Source of the DNA: Bacteroidales bacterium
Lineage (GTDB): Bacteria > Bacteroidota > Bacteroidia > Bacteroidales > UBA10428
DNA length: 5,128 bases
NCBI GenBank assembly: GCA_030626465.1
Contig: DAOUOU010000190.1
Span: 1-5,128 of the forward strand
Direction: 5' to 3'
Shown here: positions 1-5,128 of the stretch, one piece after another
Layout of the letters: the number at the start of each line of letters is the position of its first letter
How positions within the stretch are numbered: position 1 is the first letter of the stretch
The notes under the pieces: model-generated
Told to the model about the DNA's origin: nothing
Seen by the model: only the letters and a program-made list of their open reading frames with translations
Databases searched by the model: none
Position numbers and translations under genes: made by a program

Positions 1-240
1 GCAATTGCCGCTTCCGCTGGTTTAACCAAAGCCGATAGCGAAAAAGCTTTAAATGCAATTATCTCATCTATCAGCAGCAGTCTTAAAAAGGGTGAAAGAG
101 TAGGTCTTGTAGGATTTGGTTCGTTCAGCGTTAACCAGAGAGCAAAACGCACGGGTCGCAATCCTCAAACCGGAAAAGAAATTACAATACCTGCTAAGAA
201 GGTAGTGAAATTTAAACCTGGCGCTGATCTGGCACTTTAA
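1..240 (+). CDS. HU-family DNA-binding protein (5' partial)
   Basis: This is a small basic histone-like protein that binds and bends DNA as a dimer in the nucleoid. The visible part is 79 codons, open from the window edge to TAA at 238-240. It starts inside the first helix (AIAASAGLTKADSEKALNAI), passes through the turn VGLVGFGSFSV, and reaches the DNA-contacting arm RTGRNPQTGKEITIP, which holds the conserved RNPxTG motif and the intercalating proline. It ends with the usual C-terminal strand KFKPGADLAL. HU proteins are about 90 residues, so only some 9-11 N-terminal residues are missing beyond the edge. The gene is followed directly by an intrinsic terminator, so it ends its transcript, and it converges on the transporter gene. 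Family assignment is near certain. Which HU paralogue it is, and whether it acts as a homodimer or heterodimer, cannot be told. Confidence 0.95.
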   Translation, partial: AIAASAGLTKADSEKALNAIISSISSSLKKGERVGLVGFGSFSVNQRAKRTGRNPQTGKEITIPAKKVVKFKPGADLAL

Positions 241-250
241 CTTATTTTTG

Positions 251-277
251 AAGGCTGTCCGTTGGACAGCTTTTTTT
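251..277 (+). terminator. Intrinsic terminator of the HU gene
   Basis: A perfect 7-bp stem, GCTGTCC (254-260) paired with GGACAGC (264-270), closes a 3-nt loop. Flanking AAG/TTT pairs extend it to about 10 bp, and a run of seven T follows (271-277). It begins about 10 bp after the HU stop codon, so it ends HU transcription. On the minus strand the stem is not followed by a T run, so it should act in one direction only. Confidence 0.9.
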
Positions 278-375
278 ATCAGATAATTTTTTTCGAAAGT
301 TATTGACAAGAGATTTAGAGTTTTATTTTTCAAAAGAAAAAATAGTATTGAATTTATTGAGTAAACTTCGGAAGA

Positions 376-405
376 GATGTTTTATGCTGCCCCATGTAAA
401 ACATC
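376..405. repeat. Hairpin in the convergent intergenic gap
   Basis: A perfect 9-bp inverted repeat, GATGTTTTA (376-384) and TAAAACATC (397-405), flanks a 12-nt loop containing CTGCCCC. It lies about 45 bp past the stop codon of the minus-strand transporter gene, so it may protect or end that transcript. Neither strand has a T run directly after the stem, so it is not a standard intrinsic terminator. The rest of the gap (281-449) shows T-rich DNA and no coding potential. Confidence 0.5.
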
Positions 406-449
406 CTGATTGGGTTAGTTGCTTCTGATATACCTGTTTTTTCGAATAG

Positions 450-1934
450 CTAATGAACACCTTTCATCATTTTATTTAGAATGGGGGATATAATCAATAA
501 AAGAACGCCTGCAAAAAGTGAAGTGAAGGTCAGGAAGGCAAAAAGGTGCATCCCGGGCAGATAAGTCTGTAATATATTTTCAAGGATGCCTGCAAGATAG
601 CCGGCAAGCGCAATACTGGCAAACCATACCCCCATCATTACCGAAACAATTTTTTGGGGTGCCAGCTTTGTCACCATAGAGAGGCCGATCGGAGACAGGC
701 AAAGTTCTCCCATCGTATGCATGAAATACACTGCCAGCAACCACATAGGTGAAACAAGATTTTCGTTATTGGTATGTTGCACAGCTTTGTTCATAATAAT
801 AAATCCTATGCTCATTAAGATGAGGCCCAAACCAAATTTAACCGGTGTATTTGGTTCTTTTCCGATGGCATTCAATCTTATCCAGATGACAGCAAATAAG
901 GAAGCAAATAATACAATGTACAGAGCTGGAACAGATTGAAACCATGATGCGGGAAACTCTCCGAAAGTTGTTACCCTGTTAGTATTGTACTGAGCAAAGA
1001 GGTTGAATGTACCACCTGCCTGTTCGTATCCCGACCAGAAGAAAACATTAAAGAATAGCAGGATCAGGATAACGCTTAGTTTGCTCCACGATTCTTTTCC
1101 TTTAGTGTTTTTGATTATTATATAGGCGAGCAATAAACCTCCTGTCAGGAATAATGATCCAATAATGAGTGACCTGAATTTTTCAGAGATCCCTGACCAT
1201 AATTTATAAGCACCCCAGACAAGAGCCATACTTCCTGCTACATGGTAAAATATGTCAAATCTGTCCTTTCCATTCAGGTGATAGGTTCCATCGATTGCTT
1301 TTCTCCCCGGTGGCATGCCGGAAGCCCCTAAATTATCACGCTGGGAATAAAACCATAAAGTGCTGATGATCATTCCTGTACCAGCTGCACCAAACCCCCA
1401 GAACCAATCAATTCTCTGTCCTAAAAATCCTGCAATAAAAGGCCCAAAAAGTGCCCCGATGTTGATGCCCATGTAGAAAATTGTGAAAGCTGAATCTTTA
1501 CGGGGATCATTCTCGGTAAAAAGATCTCCAACTATAGTAGAGATATTTGCTTTAAAAAATCCTGTCCCGATAATTATAAATCCCAGTCCCATGTTTCTGA
1601 AATTCTCCCGGACGATCATTTCACCAAATTCAGAAAACGCCATAAAAAATTGTCCGATGGCCATAAGGAAAGCTCCAATGTATACAGCTTTACGCTGACC
1701 GAGGTATTTATCCGCCAGATAACCCCCCGGTATTGGCATGAGATAGACCAAACCCACAAAAACAGCATAGATCCTAAGGGCTGTAGTACGATCGAGACCG
1801 AATCCACCCTGAAAAAGATCTGTGGTAAGGTACAAAACTAACAAGGCACGCATTCCATAATAGCTGAAACGTTCCCACATTTCAGTGTAAAATAAGACCA
1901 TCAGGCCCTTTGGATGTTTGCGTTTGCTTTTCAT
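450..1934 (-). CDS. POT/PTR-family proton-coupled di/tripeptide transporter
   Basis: This 494-residue inner-membrane protein of the major facilitator superfamily is predicted to import di- and tripeptides with protons. Residues 17-27 (TEMWERFSYYG) carry the POT proton-coupling motif ExxERFxYYG (E18, E21, R22), followed by R29. GGYLADKYLGQRK (70-82) is the cytoplasmic loop 2-3 motif, GTGFFKANIS (123-132) supplies the conserved lysine K128, and FYMGINIGALFGP (153-165) is the PTR2 signature. W300 with E304-Q305 and the GELCLSPIGLS segment (E410) match conserved TM7 and TM10 positions. By eye there are about 14 hydrophobic segments, usual for bacterial POTs, and the length is normal. The ATG at 1932-1934 is the natural start because the ERFxYYG motif follows at the expected distance; no strong Shine-Dalgarno is seen. 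It lies 36 bp after the Xaa-Pro peptidase gene on the same strand, probably in one operon. Family is very secure; substrate range is inference. Confidence 0.95.
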   Translation of the reverse strand: MKSKRKHPKGLMVLFYTEMWERFSYYGMRALLVLYLTTDLFQGGFGLDRTTALRIYAVFVGLVYLMPIPGGYLADKYLGQRKAVYIGAFLMAIGQFFMAFSEFGEMIVRENFRNMGLGFIIIGTGFFKANISTIVGDLFTENDPRKDSAFTIFYMGINIGALFGPFIAGFLGQRIDWFWGFGAAGTGMIISTLWFYSQRDNLGASGMPPGRKAIDGTYHLNGKDRFDIFYHVAGSMALVWGAYKLWSGISEKFRSLIIGSLFLTGGLLLAYIIIKNTKGKESWSKLSVILILLFFNVFFWSGYEQAGGTFNLFAQYNTNRVTTFGEFPASWFQSVPALYIVLFASLFAVIWIRLNAIGKEPNTPVKFGLGLILMSIGFIIMNKAVQHTNNENLVSPMWLLAVYFMHTMGELCLSPIGLSMVTKLAPQKIVSVMMGVWFASIALAGYLAGILENILQTYLPGMHLFAFLTFTSLFAGVLLLIISPILNKMMKGVH

Positions 1935-1970
1935 ATCCGGGATTTATTTTTTCACTTCCGGAAATAAAAT

Positions 1971-3047
1971 CTAGCTGATCTCTATTAAATTCCGCGGGAA
2001 CTGTGAAAGAGATTCACAAGAATTGTCTCTGACCAACACGGTATCTTCAATCCTTAATCCTCCCCATCCGGGTATATAGATTCCCGGCTCAATAGTAACA
2101 ATCATTCCTTTCCTAAAAACGAAATCAGCTTCTTTTTTTATGAATGGTAATTCATGGATTTCCAAACCTACTCCGTGACCCAGGCCGGGATAGTAATAAT
2201 CAATAAACTCATCGGGAATTATATTTCTTACAATGGCATCTGGTTTATTTCCTTTAATACCTTCTTTGATGCAATCTACAGCCTTCTCCTGAGCACTTTG
2301 AACAATATTAAACAGTTTGCGCTGTTTCCCGGAAGCTTTGCCAACAACAATTGTTCGACTGATATCGGCATGGTACCCTTTGAATAATGCTCCGAAATCG
2401 AAAAGAAGGAAATCGCCGTGTTCTACTTTGGTATCATCTGGCTTACCATGCAGAAGTGAGGTTTTTTTACCTGATAAGACTATGGATGCAAAGGAAATAT
2501 CATCTGCTCCGTTTGTTTTGAGTTTATACTCAAGCAAGGCGGTTATTTCAATCTCAGTCATTCCTGGTTTTATGCCAGGCAAAGTCAATTCCAGGGCTTT
2601 ATCAGATATCCGGCATGCTTTCCTGAGATTTGCAATTTCACTTTTTTCTTTTATCTGCCTCAGTTCTTCAGTTATTCCTGAAACAGGTATTAATCTGGTT
2701 TTCTTCAGTCCTTTCGAAAGCTTAATAAAATCCGAATAGGCAAGTATTGTTGATTCAAAGCCAAGTCTGGTTATTTTCAATTTATCAATGGCATAATTAT
2801 AGGTTTCAACACCGTATCGATTGTTATCAATCCACTTAAATATTTGAATATTCGCATCACATTCAATTTTTGCCTGTTCTGTATATCTTCCATCGGTTAT
2901 AAGCATACATCCGTTATCTGAAACAACCAGATGAGAGGAATCTCCTGTGAAGTTTGAGAGATAAGTTATATTTTCCCGGTTGGTAATAAGGATAGCATTG
3001 CAATTTTTTCCTGCTAACCGATCAAGTATTTTTTTTATTCTGGTCAT
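1971..3047 (-). CDS. M24B-family Xaa-Pro peptidase (aminopeptidase P / Xaa-Pro dipeptidase type)
   Basis: This 358-residue cytoplasmic metallopeptidase with the pita-bread fold is predicted to cleave the bond between the first residue and a following proline. An N-terminal creatinase-like domain (about 5-125, with NITYLSNFTGDSS and ITDGRYTEQA) precedes the catalytic M24 domain (about 133-350). All five metal ligands are visible: D217 in LLFDFGA, D228 in GYHADISRT, H291 in GLGHGVGLEIHE, E320 in VTIEPGIY and E334 in LRIEDTV. The family's supporting histidines H200 (LLHGKP) and H298 are also present. The length matches the short bacterial form rather than the roughly 440-residue E. coli PepP. 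There is no signal peptide. The start at 3045-3047 is the first in-frame ATG after an in-frame stop about 15 bp upstream; a second ATG 4 bp upstream is out of frame. It is the first gene of the likely two-gene unit with the peptide transporter. Aminopeptidase P versus dipeptidase specificity cannot be settled from sequence alone. Confidence 0.93.
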   Translation of the reverse strand: MTRIKKILDRLAGKNCNAILITNRENITYLSNFTGDSSHLVVSDNGCMLITDGRYTEQAKIECDANIQIFKWIDNNRYGVETYNYAIDKLKITRLGFESTILAYSDFIKLSKGLKKTRLIPVSGITEELRQIKEKSEIANLRKACRISDKALELTLPGIKPGMTEIEITALLEYKLKTNGADDISFASIVLSGKKTSLLHGKPDDTKVEHGDFLLFDFGALFKGYHADISRTIVVGKASGKQRKLFNIVQSAQEKAVDCIKEGIKGNKPDAIVRNIIPDEFIDYYYPGLGHGVGLEIHELPFIKKEADFVFRKGMIVTIEPGIYIPGWGGLRIEDTVLVRDNSCESLSQFPRNLIEIS

Positions 3048-3355
3048 CCATTCGTTAATTAATCATTATAAATTTCATTTAGTAGAATTTTCTATAATGT
3101 TACATTTCAAATATTTTAACGATATAAGCTCAATGTATATCTGAGATCAAATGAAATTCCCGTCAGAAGTGATGGGAAATTTTCTCATTGAGAATTACAC
3201 GTTACTTATTTTGCAGGTTCATGTTAACTTCTTCTTCAAATCCCGGAATACCAAAGTCTCATACCCAAATTTAGTTCATGAGTGTTTTCATATTCAACAG
3301 ATTAATTGCTAGAATATGCAATTTGATAATTACTTTAAATAAATAAAAAACTATT
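3048..3355. other. AT-rich intergenic region upstream of the peptidase, with a small hairpin
   Basis: This gap of about 308 bp separates the peptidase start from the left end of the insertion sequence and should contain the minus-strand operon promoter. A TATAAT hexamer reads on the minus strand shortly before the peptidase ATG, but no matching upstream element is convincing. An 8-bp stem, TTCCCGTC (3157-3164) with GATGGGAA (3171-3178) including one G-T pair, is followed by TTTTCTC on the + strand and by a second small inverted repeat, TTCTCA/TGAGAA (3182-3194). A 46-codon frame (3172-3312, +) has no recognisable features and is probably chance. I see no RNA gene. Confidence 0.5.
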
Positions 3356-3377
3356 CTAACCTGAATTATTCATAAAT
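3356..3377 (+). repeat. Left terminal inverted repeat of the IS1380 element
   Basis: The 22 bases, beginning CTAACCTGA and ending TTCATAAAT, match the reverse complement of 5034-5055 except at the 10th and 12th positions. This is the expected transposase-binding end of the element, lying 97 bp before the preferred transposase start. Confidence 0.88.
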
Positions 3378-3447
3378 AAAGGGGATTTGTTTCTTGAACT
3401 TGCTGAAAAGTCAGTAAATTCAAGGTGTATAGAACAAAACCCCCTTT
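3378..3447 (+). promoter_or_regulatory. Imperfect inverted repeat overlapping the transposase leader
   Basis: Bases 3378-3393 (AAAGGGGATTTGTTTC) are an imperfect inverted repeat of 3432-3447 (GAACAAAACCCCCTTT), matching at 13 of 16 positions with an unbroken 7-bp outer part. The right arm ends 5 bp before the preferred ATG. A transcript entering from outside the element could fold and block that start. A transcript starting inside the loop would lack the left arm and stay open. This resembles the known protection of IS10 and IS50 transposase genes; here it is inference. Confidence 0.45.
3393..3422 (+). promoter_or_regulatory. Possible transposase promoter
   Basis: CTTG at 3393-3396 and TAAATTCA at 3415-3422, 18 bp apart, loosely resemble the Bacteroidota promoter pattern (TTTG upstream, TAnnTTTG near -7). 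The predicted transcript start, near 3428-3430, falls before the right arm of the leader inverted repeat and about 25 bp before the transposase ATG. The match is partial and the call is tentative. Confidence 0.25.
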
Positions 3448-3452
3448 GTACA

Positions 3453-4808
3453 ATGTTAAAAAATATTTCTGAGACCACCCCGATAAACCTCGATCTTTTT
3501 CCAGTATCTGGAAAACCAGTTGAACTTTCCTTCACCGGTGACCAAATCAGCAGCGACGGTGGCCTGTTATTACTCCGGGAGGTTGAGAACCAGTTAGGAC
3601 TCATTGATCGCATAAGTGCTTGTATTACTGACAACAGGGATCAACGCTACATCGACCATACCATCAAAGAGATGCTTATCCAGCGGGTATTTCAAATAGC
3701 AGCTGGTTACGAGGATGGTAACGACTGCGATGACCTTCGTGATGATATGATCTTGAAAACATGTGCCGGGCGTTTGCCTCAGAGTGGTCATGAACTTGCA
3801 TCCCAACCTACCATGAGCCGTTTGGAAAACTCCGTTGGCTATAAAGACCTGTATCGTATAGGCGAACAACTGCTTGACACCTTTATAGAATCCTATCCCG
3901 ATGAGCCGGAAGTGATCATCGTAGATTGTGATGATACCAATAACAACACCTATGGTCAACAGGAACTGAGTTTGTTCAACAATTATTATCACGATTATTG
4001 CTATATGCCCCTTCATATCTACGAAGGGTTGTCGGGCAAACTGATCACCACCATTCTTAAACCGGGCAGGAGGAACAAGCAAAGTGATGTTGCTGCCCTG
4101 TTGAAGAAGATCATTGGTCATATCAGAGAGGAGTGGTCCAATACGATGATCATTGTCAGGGGCGACAGCCATTTTGCCTCTGCCGATTTTATGGAGTGGT
4201 GTGAGGGAGAGTACAATACCAGCTTTATTACCGGATTGAGCGGGAACAGTAAGCTGCATAAACTGGCCGATGTGACCATCAAGAGTGCAAAGAGGGAATT
4301 TAAGCAATACGGCAAACCTGTAAAACGTTACCACTCTTTCTGGTACCAGGCCGGGAGTTGGGCAAAGCCACAGAAAGTAGTTGTCAAAGTCGAGGTCTCC
4401 GACATGGGTACCAATATCCGCTACATTGTTACCGATCTGGTTCATTTCAGAACAAGGGATTTGTATGAAAAAGGCTACTGTGCACGGGGTGCTATGGAAC
4501 TGAGGATAAAAGAGCATAAGCTGTATCTCAAATCCGACCGTTCTTCGTGCAATAGTTTTGCCGCCAACCAGTTCCGGCTATTCCTTCACTCAATGGCCTA
4601 TGTGTTGCTGCATACCTTTCAAAAGGAAACCTTACAGGGAACTGAATTTGCCAATGCGACTTTCAAAACTATCCAGAACAAGATCATCAAAACCGCAGCA
4701 TGGGTTAAGGAGTTGAAAACCAAGATCAAGATAGAACTCCCAAGGTGCTGTCCGACAAAAGCTGTCCAAACAAACTGCCTGGAGATGTTTTCCATAATGA
4801 GAGTCTAG
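3453..4808 (+). CDS. IS1380-family DDE transposase
   Basis: This 451-residue transposase cuts and rejoins the ends of its own element. The N-terminal region has SSDGGLLLLRE (about 33-43), GYEDGNDCDDLRDD (about 85-98) and the family block LASQPTMSRLEN. The RNase H-like core gives the catalytic triad: D158 in IIVDCDDTNNNTYGQQE, D238 in VRGDSHFAS, and E349 in YCARGAMELRIKEHK. The C-terminal blocks SDRSSCNSFAANQFRLFLH and IKIELPRCCP match the end of known family members such as IS1380, so the protein looks full-length and unbroken. The frame is open upstream to a TTG at 3387, which would give 473 residues. ATG 3453 is preferred because it gives the usual family length and leaves a leader within the element. 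No Shine-Dalgarno is evident. It is the only substantial gene of the element and is likely active, since no motif is damaged. Confidence 0.93.
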   Translation: MLKNISETTPINLDLFPVSGKPVELSFTGDQISSDGGLLLLREVENQLGLIDRISACITDNRDQRYIDHTIKEMLIQRVFQIAAGYEDGNDCDDLRDDMILKTCAGRLPQSGHELASQPTMSRLENSVGYKDLYRIGEQLLDTFIESYPDEPEVIIVDCDDTNNNTYGQQELSLFNNYYHDYCYMPLHIYEGLSGKLITTILKPGRRNKQSDVAALLKKIIGHIREEWSNTMIIVRGDSHFASADFMEWCEGEYNTSFITGLSGNSKLHKLADVTIKSAKREFKQYGKPVKRYHSFWYQAGSWAKPQKVVVKVEVSDMGTNIRYIVTDLVHFRTRDLYEKGYCARGAMELRIKEHKLYLKSDRSSCNSFAANQFRLFLHSMAYVLLHTFQKETLQGTEFANATFKTIQNKIIKTAAWVKELKTKIKIELPRCCPTKAVQTNCLEMFSIMRV

Positions 4809-5002
4809 CCTGGACTACCTCGCTGAATCACTGACATATACATAAGAACGACAGCTGTCGTGCAAGAAAACTATGCTCATAAATCACAAGAATGGTCGAT
4901 TTTCATGAAAAACTCAGCCAGGATCATGAAAAAGAACCCGGATCAAATGAAACTTTACAAGGAAATTGCTCCGTTGATGAGATGATGACGTATCTTAGAT
5001 TA
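4809..5002 (+). other. Non-transposase tail region of the IS, with a palindrome and a small open frame
   Basis: About 195 bp lies between the transposase stop and the terminator-like hairpin. It contains the perfect 12-bp palindrome CGACAGCTGTCG (4849-4860). In the transposase frame there is a second stop (TGA 4824-4826), then an open stretch from 4827 to TGA 4983-4985. Within that stretch an ATG at 4905 could start a 26-residue basic peptide, MKNSARIMKKNPDQMKLYKE and on. I do not recognise the peptide. It could be chance, a decayed C-terminal extension, or a captured gene fragment. Confidence 0.35.
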
Positions 5003-5030
5003 AAAATCGGGGTGAAACATCCCTGATTTT
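5003..5030 (+). terminator. Terminator-like hairpin at the IS right end
   Basis: AAAATCGGGG (5003-5012) pairs with CCCTGATTTT (5021-5030) over 10 bp with a single G-T pair and an 8-nt loop. The stem has a GC-rich top, an A-rich 5' arm and a T-rich 3' arm, as in a bidirectional intrinsic terminator. It lies 3 bp inside the right inverted repeat, so it would stop transposase transcription leaving the element or neighbour transcription entering from the right. The T run is only four bases, so strength is uncertain. Confidence 0.5.
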
Positions 5031-5033
5031 GGG

Positions 5034-5055
5034 ATTTATGAATTAATCAGGTTAG
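5034..5055 (-). repeat. Right terminal inverted repeat of the IS1380 element
   Basis: The 22 bases, beginning ATTTATGAA and ending TCAGGTTAG, are the reverse complement of the left end (3356-3377) with two mismatches. They mark the right boundary. Directly outside is ATTAA, compared with CTATT outside the left end, so no clean 4-5 bp target duplication is present. Confidence 0.88.
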
Positions 5056-5100
5056 ATTAAGCAACTGATATAGTGCAATATATTTTTTTTACGGTATTTC

Positions 5101-5120
5101 TTGACAAGGGAAAATATTTA
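5101..5120 (+). promoter_or_regulatory. Possible promoter for a gene beyond the window
   Basis: TTGACA at 5101-5106 is followed by the AT-rich TATTTA at 5115-5120 and GATAAA at the very end of the window (5123-5128). It lies about 45 bp outside the right end of the insertion sequence. Spacing to a proper -10 cannot be judged because the window stops, and TTGACA is not the usual Bacteroidota housekeeping element, so this is weak. Confidence 0.2.
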
Positions 5121-5128
5121 CTGATAAA

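Larger units (their letters stand above)
3356..5055 (+). mobile_element. Complete IS1380-family insertion sequence (about 1.7 kb)
   Basis: The element is bounded by 22-bp terminal inverted repeats (3356-3377 and 5034-5055) that match at 20 of 22 positions. It holds one full-length transposase gene read left to right, a terminator-like hairpin next to the right repeat, and an inverted repeat around the transposase start region. The length is within the family's usual range of roughly 1.5-2 kb. Family members usually begin with CC, so the true ends may be CCTGA at 3360 and TCAGG at 5051, with the four outer matching bases on each side conserved for another reason. IS1380 elements normally duplicate 4-5 bp of target. 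No such repeat is seen here; only ATT occurs directly outside both ends. The insertion lies between genes and interrupts no visible reading frame. Confidence 0.88.

Noticed and set aside
303..331. TTGACA at 303-308 as a promoter
   Set aside because: No convincing -10 element follows, and no + strand gene lies downstream; the next gene is convergent on the minus strand.
2154..2739. Plus-strand open frames opposite the Xaa-Pro peptidase
   Set aside because: They lie inside the peptidase gene, whose catalytic residues are all in frame on the minus strand, and they encode nothing recognisable.
3172..3312. 46-codon + strand open frame from ATG 3172 between the peptidase and the IS
   Set aside because: No recognisable motif, no ribosome-binding signal, atypical composition rich in F, H, N and C, and it overlaps small hairpins. 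Most likely chance in AT-rich intergenic DNA.
3594..4517. Long minus-strand open frame (307 codons) opposite the transposase
   Set aside because: It is the antisense shadow of the transposase, whose family motifs are unmistakable on the + strand. Its translation shows no domain features.
3351..5060. A 4-5 bp target-site duplication flanking the IS
   Set aside because: For every plausible boundary (CTAACC, TAACC or CCTGA start) the flanking 4-mers and 5-mers differ; only the 3 bases ATT are shared, which could be chance.
1..5128. CRISPR array, tRNA, rRNA, defence or toxin-antitoxin system
   Set aside because: No regularly spaced direct repeats, no tRNA- or rRNA-like stretches, and no gene beyond the HU, transporter, peptidase and transposase could be supported.

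Overview
The window looks like an ordinary stretch of a Bacteroidota (Bacteroidetes) chromosome. The evidence is the HU protein type, moderately AT-rich DNA, translation starts without a clear Shine-Dalgarno sequence, and an IS1380-type element of a kind common in that phylum. The phylum call is inference from these traits; genus and species cannot be read from the sequence.

Layout from left to right. The 3' end of an HU-family DNA-binding protein gene (+ strand, 5' end outside the window) runs to base 240 and is followed by a clear intrinsic terminator. A convergent gap of about 210 bp holds one further hairpin. Two minus-strand genes follow and probably form one transcription unit, read from right to left: an M24B Xaa-Pro peptidase (1971-3047) and then, 36 bp downstream, a proton-coupled di/tripeptide transporter of the POT/PTR family (450-1934). 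The pair makes metabolic sense: the transporter brings small peptides in, and the cytoplasmic peptidase cleaves those containing proline. All key catalytic and transport residues are present in both.

Upstream of the peptidase is about 300 bp of AT-rich, apparently non-coding DNA. Next comes a complete insertion sequence of about 1.7 kb (3356-5055). It has 22-bp terminal inverted repeats matching at 20 of 22 positions. It carries one full-length DDE transposase of the IS1380 family with its catalytic D, D, E residues intact, a terminator-like hairpin just inside the right end, and an imperfect inverted repeat just ahead of the transposase start. That repeat could shield the gene from read-through transcription. 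No convincing target-site duplication flanks the element. The last 73 bp is AT-rich and may hold the promoter of a gene beyond the window.

I found no previously undescribed multi-gene system. The points most worth a second look are the layout of the IS 5' end, the roughly 200-bp region between the transposase stop and the right end (which contains a small open frame and a 12-bp palindrome), and the missing target duplication.
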